Shown: positions 5,098-8,594 of the stretch, in pieces | Numbering within the stretch: position 1 is the stretch's first letter | How the letters are laid out: the number at the start of each line of letters is the position of its first letter | Source of the DNA: Eggerthellaceae bacterium UBA5906 | GTDB taxonomy: Bacteria > Actinomycetota > Coriobacteriia > Coriobacteriales > Eggerthellaceae | DNA length: 8,594 nt | Direction: 5' to 3' | NCBI GenBank assembly: GCA_002431805.1 | Contig: DJEE01000021.1 | Span: forward strand, 1 to 8,594 | The notes under the pieces: generated by a model | Told to the model about the DNA's origin: nothing | Seen by the model: the letters and a program-made list of their open reading frames with translations, nothing else | Database searches by the model: none | Program-made: the position numbers and the translations under genes

Positions 5098-6279
5098 CTA
5101 CGCGCCTCGCACGTCGCGTACGCAATCGGCCATGACGCGCACCAGTCGATCAACGTCATCAGCGGTGTTCTGATGGAAAAAGCTCACGCGCAGCGTTTCC
5201 TTGCCCTCGCGCAACGGGATGCCCGCCGCCTGTAGTGACAGCGGATGCTTTTCGCGCCACGTACCCGGCGCAACTGTCGTATGATTTTCTTCGCACGCCG
5301 ACGCACGCGAAACGCACACGCCGCGGTCCGACAAATACTGCACCGATTTCGCATTTGGCACGCCCGGTACGCTAAAGCTCAAAATGTAGGGGCTACCGCC
5401 TTCAAGCGCGTGGATAACCACATCGGGAATCTCGCGCCGCAAACCACCAATTGCACGTTTTCGCAGGTCGGACGTGTGTTGCAAGTTCGCGTCCAAATCG
5501 CGCATAGCAATGCGCACCGCTTCGGCCATGCCCGCCGCCAAAAACACCGGCTCGGTGCCCGAACGCAGGCCTCGCTCTTGATTGCCGCCAAACGCCGTGG
5601 TGAACATCTTCACGCCACGCTGCACATACAGAATGCCGATGCCGCGCGGGCCGCCGATTTTGTGTGCCCCCGCCGTAAGCAGCTGCACGCCCCACTCGCG
5701 CGGGCAAGTGGGCAGCTTGCCGAACGACTGCGTGGCGTCGCAGTGCAGCACCGCGTCAGGCGCCAGCTCATCGCGCAGCGCCGCCACTTCCGGGATAGGG
5801 AAAATCCAGCCCGTTTCGTTCTGCACGCGCATCATAGTAATAAGCGTTGTGGGACCTTCCTGCAAATACCCACGTAATTGCCCCAGGTCAAGTGCGCCGT
5901 TTTGCGCATCAACGTACCTGCACGTCCATCCCGCATCGCGCCGCATGCCGCGCACCGAACGCGTAACCGACGCATGCTCCAACGTTGAGGTGATTATCTG
6001 CCCGGGATTGTCGCGCCGCGCCAAGCACGCACCGCGCACGGCAAGGTTGTTCGATTCCGTGGAGCCCGACGTGAAATACACCTCGTCGGCATCCACGCCA
6101 AGTGCGTCGGCAATAACCGCGCGGCTTTCCTCGAGCACGTCCTTCGCACGACGTCCCACCGCATGCGGCGACGAGGGATTGCCCCAGCTGTGCGCCAGCA
6201 CCTCGTTCATGCACGCAACGACCTCCGGCAGCGGCTGCGTGGTGGCCGCGTTGTCCAAATACGCAACGGTTTGCTCCAT
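5098..6279 (-). CDS. Cysteine desulfurase, NifS/IscS type (PLP-dependent)
   Basis: This 393-residue fold-type I PLP enzyme takes sulfur from cysteine as a persulfide for Fe-S clusters or tRNA thiolation. The family landmarks appear in order: YLDNAATT (7-14), SGSTESNN (71-78), the PLP-stacking His102 in LEHASV, QNETG (153-157), HCDATQ with Asp181 and Gln184, and the Schiff-base Lys207 in GAHKIGGPRGIG. The active-site loop is SRASACEENH with the catalytic Cys329. The serine-x-cysteine loop fits the IscS/NifS group rather than SufS. I chose the ATG at 6279 because TAGGTGA lies 8 bases upstream; a GTG at 6291 overlaps that site and is rejected. It is the first gene of an operon with the methyltransferase. 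No scaffold protein or mnmA lies in this window, so whether it serves Fe-S clusters or tRNA thiolation is open. Confidence 0.95.
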   Translation of the reverse strand: MEQTVAYLDNAATTQPLPEVVACMNEVLAHSWGNPSSPHAVGRRAKDVLEESRAVIADALGVDADEVYFTSGSTESNNLAVRGACLARRDNPGQIITSTLEHASVTRSVRGMRRDAGWTCRYVDAQNGALDLGQLRGYLQEGPTTLITMMRVQNETGWIFPIPEVAALRDELAPDAVLHCDATQSFGKLPTCPREWGVQLLTAGAHKIGGPRGIGILYVQRGVKMFTTAFGGNQERGLRSGTEPVFLAAGMAEAVRIAMRDLDANLQHTSDLRKRAIGGLRREIPDVVIHALEGGSPYILSFSVPGVPNAKSVQYLSDRGVCVSRASACEENHTTVAPGTWREKHPLSLQAAGIPLREGKETLRVSFFHQNTADDVDRLVRVMADCVRDVRGA

Positions 6280-6345
6280 ACGATGCTTCACCTATCTTAT
6301 TTTCGCACCGCTTCGCCACGCGGGCAGTTTCTACTCATTGCTCTC

Positions 6346-6351
6346 ATTCTA
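6346..6351 (-). promoter_or_regulatory. Candidate -10 of the desulfurase-methyltransferase operon
   Basis: TAGAAT on the minus strand (6351-6346) lies 67 bp upstream of the desulfurase start. No good -35 hexamer is found at 16-18 bp, so this is a weak call. Confidence 0.25.
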
Positions 6352-6377
6352 CCCCGCGCAATGCAATGCCACTAAAT

Positions 6378-6393
6378 CACCAACAGTTTGGTG
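6378..6393. promoter_or_regulatory. Small inverted repeat, possible operator
   Basis: CACCAA (6378-6383), CAGT, TTGGTG (6388-6393) is a perfect 6-bp inverted repeat. It lies about 100 bp upstream of the desulfurase start and 46 bp before the -35 of the small membrane protein gene, so it could affect either. Confidence 0.3.
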
Positions 6394-6438
6394 CTGAATT
6401 ATCGACAATCGGCAAAACCGCAGGTAAACAAATGGTTT

Positions 6439-6468
6439 TTGCAAAACTGACTTTTGCACGAATATATT
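6439..6468 (+). promoter_or_regulatory. Promoter of the small membrane protein gene
   Basis: TTGCAA (6439-6444) and TATATT (6463-6468) are 18 bp apart in a markedly AT-rich patch. Transcription would start near 6475, giving a leader of about 120 bases before the ATG at 6594. This is the best-looking complete promoter in the window. Confidence 0.5.
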
Positions 6469-6538
6469 GTTTTTTCAGAGCAGTATTCGACTTCGTAGCT
6501 TTACAAGCCTTTTCCTTCGCGGATTTTCGTTGCATGGT

Positions 6539-6561
6539 GGCAAGGCGATGCTTTGCTTGCC
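6539..6561 (+). promoter_or_regulatory. Competing leader hairpins before the small membrane protein gene
   Basis: In the predicted leader, GCAAGGC (6540-6546) can pair with GCTTTGC (6550-6556, one wobble), or GGCAAG (6539-6544) can pair with CTTGCC (6556-6561). The two stems exclude each other. They end about 20 bases before the ribosome binding site, which leaves room for translational control, but no partner RNA is identified. Confidence 0.3.
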
Positions 6562-6593
6562 GGGTGGCCGTCTTCTTGATTGGAGGTGGCGCC

Positions 6594-6674
6594 ATGGATA
6601 CGAATACAGTCGTTGCGCTCTGCGCAATTTTCACGGTTGTTATCGGAATCGTTGGCTTAGCCAACCGGAATTAG
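6594..6674 (+). CDS. Small single-span membrane protein (26 residues)
   Basis: The ATG at 6594 has a near-perfect ribosome binding site, GGAGG, 7 bases upstream, which fixes the start of this very short gene. The protein begins MDTNT, has an uninterrupted hydrophobic span VVALCAIFTVVIGIVGL (residues 6-22) and ends in the polar, positively charged tail ANRN. The size, single span and basic tail are typical of small membrane proteins, including type I toxins, but no specific family is recognised. A promoter lies at 6439-6468, the leader can fold, and a hairpin with a T-rich tail on the opposite strand sits 25 bases after the stop. The frame is open further upstream, but no start there has a comparable ribosome binding site. 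Confidence 0.6.
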   Translation: MDTNTVVALCAIFTVVIGIVGLANRN

Positions 6675-6690
6675 CGAACTGCATTCGAGC

Positions 6691-6730
6691 AAAAGAGAAC
6701 CCGGCTGCGCCCCACTAAAGCCAGCCGGGT
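6691..6730 (-). terminator. Hairpin with T-rich tail on the minus strand
   Basis: ACCCGGCTG (6699-6707) and CAGCCGGGT (6722-6730) form a perfect 9-bp stem with a 14-base loop. On the minus strand it is followed by TCTCTTTT (6698-6691). On the plus strand no T-tract follows, so it would end the small-protein mRNA only weakly. It better suits a minus-strand transcript starting in the elp3 promoter region. Confidence 0.45.
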
Positions 6731-6772
6731 AATCTAAGTAACAATGCCGCCCGGTAGGCCGGGGCATCGCAC
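6691..6772 (-). ncRNA. Hypothetical short antisense-direction RNA
   Basis: On the minus strand, TTGCGC and TATTAT (6783-6778) are 17 bp apart, overlapping the elp3 -10 on the other strand. A transcript from about 6772 would fold a CCGG-TAGG-CCGG hairpin and end at the hairpin and T-rich tail at 6730-6691, about 80 bases long. No open frame with a ribosome binding site lies in it. It rests on motif matches only. Confidence 0.2.
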
Positions 6773-6776
6773 TTCG

Positions 6777-6782
6777 TATAAT
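6777..6782 (+). promoter_or_regulatory. Candidate -10 of elp3
   Basis: A perfect TATAAT lies 51 bp upstream of the elp3 ATG. The -35 region is weak. On the opposite strand the overlapping TATTAT could serve a divergent promoter. Confidence 0.45.
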
Positions 6783-6833
6783 ACATGCCGCAAACACACC
6801 GCGCAAGGCTTTCCATGCCGTAAAATACCGCCT

Positions 6834-8594
6834 ATGGAAAAGACTCTGCTGAACATCATCGACAAGCTGCGCCGCACCGACATGCCGCTTGATCCCAACA
6901 CGCTCGATCGCATCATTCGCGCCCGAAATCGCGAGGTCGCCGGCCCCGTTCGCTATGTAGCCAAAAAGAAGCTGCTACCGTTTTACCAGGACGTAAAGGA
7001 ACACGCGCCCGAAACCTGGCGCACATGGGACATCACGCCCGAGCTTGAAGCGCGCCTTGTACGTACGCTGCAGGTGAAGCCCCGCCGCACCGCGTCCGGC
7101 GTGGCAACGGTCACCGTGCTCACAAAGCCGTGGCCCTGCTCAAGCGCGTGCCTGTACTGCCCCAACGACGTGCGCATGCCAAAGAGCTACCTGCACGACG
7201 AGCCGGCCTGCCAACGCGCCGAGCGCAACTGGTTTGACCCATACCTGCAGGTCACAGCCCGCCTGCGCACGCTGCACCAAATGGGCCACGTAACCGACAA
7301 AGTGGAGTTAATCGTGCTGGGAGGCACGTGGAGCGACTATCCGGAAGCGTACCAGATATGGTACATGCACGAGCTGTTCCGCGCCCTGAACGACATGGCC
7401 AGCGAAAGTACCGTCGAGCGTGAGGCCGAAGCACGCCGCCAGCGCTATCGCGAAGCCGGCATTGCCTGCGAACGCGATGACCTTGCCGCATGGGCCGCCA
7501 ACGCGCAAGACCGCGTAACCGCCGGCAACGCAACCTACAACCAAACGGTGCGTAAGCTTTACGCCTGCGACAGCGCGAACACCGCGGAAGATAGCGCCAA
7601 CACGTCACCTGCATCCGGCTGGGCCGCCGTTGCCCGTTGGCAAACAGCAACGTTTTCCCAGCTAGAGGCCCTACAACACGCCAACGAGGCCGCCGAACAC
7701 CGCTGCGTGGGCCTTGTAATCGAAACGCGACCCGACGCTATCACACCCGCACGCCTAACCACGCTACGCCGCCTTGGCTGTACGAAGCTGCAAATGGGCA
7801 TCCAAAGCCTTGACGAGCACATCCTGCGCGCAAACCACCGTGGTATCAACGTCGCACGCATGCAGCAGGCCTTCGAGCTGGCACGCATCTTCGGCTTCAA
7901 AACGCACGCTCATTTCATGACCAACCTGCTAGGCGCCACGCCCGAATCCGACGCCGCGGACTATCTTCGCATGGTGGGGCACCCCGCGTTCAAGCCCGAC
8001 GAAATCAAGCTGTACCCCTGCGCGCTAGTGGACGGCACGGGCCTGGTGGCGCATTGGCGCGACGACAGCTGGCGTCCCTACACCGAAGGCGAGCTGGTGA
8101 ACCTGCTGGCCGATGACGTGCTGGCAACGCCGCCGTTCACACGCATATCGCGCATGATTCGCGACATTTCGGCACACGACATCATGACCGGCAACAAAAA
8201 GGTGAACCTACGACAGCTTGTTGACCTGGAGCTTTCGCGCCGAAACGAGCCCGTGCAGGAAATCCGCTCGCGCGAAATCGCATTTGGCGCCGCGGCGTCC
8301 GACCAGCTTTCGCTTGCCGAAGTGCCCTACGAAACGTCGAACACCCGCGAGGTGTTCCTGCAATGGGTAACGCCCGACAACCGCGTTGCCGGGTTTTTAC
8401 GCCTGTCCATGCCCAATGCCAGCTACGTTGCCGAACATGCAGCTGACCTGCCCATTTGCGCTAGCGAAGCCATGATACGCGAGGTGCACGTGTACGGACG
8501 CGTGGCCGGGCTGCACCAAGGCGGGGAGAACGCGCAGCATCGCGGCCTGGGCACGAAGCTTATCGAGCGAGCGTGCGCCATCGCCCGCGAAAAA
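6834..8594 (+). CDS. elp3: Elp3: tRNA U34 radical SAM / acetyltransferase (C-terminus cut by window end)
   Basis: The frame is open for 587 codons to the window edge. Elp3 uses a radical SAM centre and acetyl-CoA to build the cm5 side chain on wobble uridine 34 of tRNA. The N-terminal tRNA-binding part (1-95) ends in RRTASGVATVTVLTKPWP. The [4Fe-4S] cysteines are Cys102, Cys106 and Cys109 in CSSACLYCP, the CX3CX2C spacing of bacterial Elp3. GLVIETRPDAI and KLQMGIQSLDEHIL follow in the radical SAM core, then the GNAT domain with IREVHVYG and the acetyl-CoA loop QHRGLG (568-573). Roughly 50 residues are missing at the right edge. A variable insert at about 246-262 contains DSANT twice. The ATG at 6834 is the only start before the conserved region with a sensible length, but it lacks a ribosome binding site. 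It is divergent from the desulfurase-methyltransferase operon. Confidence 0.95.
   Translation, partial: MEKTLLNIIDKLRRTDMPLDPNTLDRIIRARNREVAGPVRYVAKKKLLPFYQDVKEHAPETWRTWDITPELEARLVRTLQVKPRRTASGVATVTVLTKPWPCSSACLYCPNDVRMPKSYLHDEPACQRAERNWFDPYLQVTARLRTLHQMGHVTDKVELIVLGGTWSDYPEAYQIWYMHELFRALNDMASESTVEREAEARRQRYREAGIACERDDLAAWAANAQDRVTAGNATYNQTVRKLYACDSANTAEDSANTSPASGWAAVARWQTATFSQLEALQHANEAAEHRCVGLVIETRPDAITPARLTTLRRLGCTKLQMGIQSLDEHILRANHRGINVARMQQAFELARIFGFKTHAHFMTNLLGATPESDAADYLRMVGHPAFKPDEIKLYPCALVDGTGLVAHWRDDSWRPYTEGELVNLLADDVLATPPFTRISRMIRDISAHDIMTGNKKVNLRQLVDLELSRRNEPVQEIRSREIAFGAAASDQLSLAEVPYETSNTREVFLQWVTPDNRVAGFLRLSMPNASYVAEHAADLPICASEAMIREVHVYGRVAGLHQGGENAQHRGLGTKLIERACAIAREK

Noticed and set aside
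5093..5125. Upstream TTG start for the methyltransferase
   Set aside because: It lies inside the desulfurase gene, has no ribosome binding site, and adds a basic stretch with no family support; the ATG at 5092 directly follows the stop.
7252..7900. Minus-strand open frames opposite elp3
   Set aside because: They are antisense shadows of a strongly conserved gene caused by third-position GC bias.

Overview
This window comes from a GC-rich bacterium with strong G/C bias at third codon positions. The mix of genes (a ThrH phosphatase, DUF4143-type ATPases, a bacterial Elp3) and the codon use fit Actinomycetota, perhaps Coriobacteriia/Eggerthellaceae. That placement is a judgement from gene content, not a database result.

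Layout, left to right. The left edge holds the N-terminus of an unrecognised minus-strand protein (1-146). It is followed by thrH (452-1057, minus), a HAD-family phosphoserine phosphatase/homoserine phosphotransferase. Bases 1058-2026 hold no intact gene. They contain a palindrome with a degenerate second copy, an array of three 23-bp direct repeats over a candidate promoter, a decayed N-terminal fragment of a COG1373 (AAA_14/DUF4143) ATPase on the plus strand, and a possible minus-strand gene remnant. An intact COG1373 ATPase follows (2027-3388, minus). A second array, three repeats at exact 34-bp spacing, separates it from a divergent gene of unknown function (3501-3953, plus). The 3' end of that gene lies inside one arm of a 26-bp inverted repeat, and a terminator follows.

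The right half carries a two-gene minus-strand operon: a NifS/IscS-type cysteine desulfurase (5098-6279) and, 5 bases downstream, a class I SAM methyltransferase with Trm9-like sequence features (4145-5092). An AT-rich intergenic region holds a promoter and a 26-residue single-span membrane protein gene (6594-6674). The window ends inside elp3 (6834-8594, plus), a radical SAM/GNAT tRNA wobble-uridine enzyme lacking only its C-terminus.

Two points stand out. First, Elp3, a Trm9-like methyltransferase and a cysteine desulfurase lie side by side. These are the classes of activity needed for eukaryote-like mcm5(s2)U34 tRNA modification, so the neighbourhood may be a bacterial wobble-uridine pathway. 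Second, both COG1373 ATPase loci, one dead and one intact, have three short direct repeats over their promoter regions, which suggests a shared style of control.
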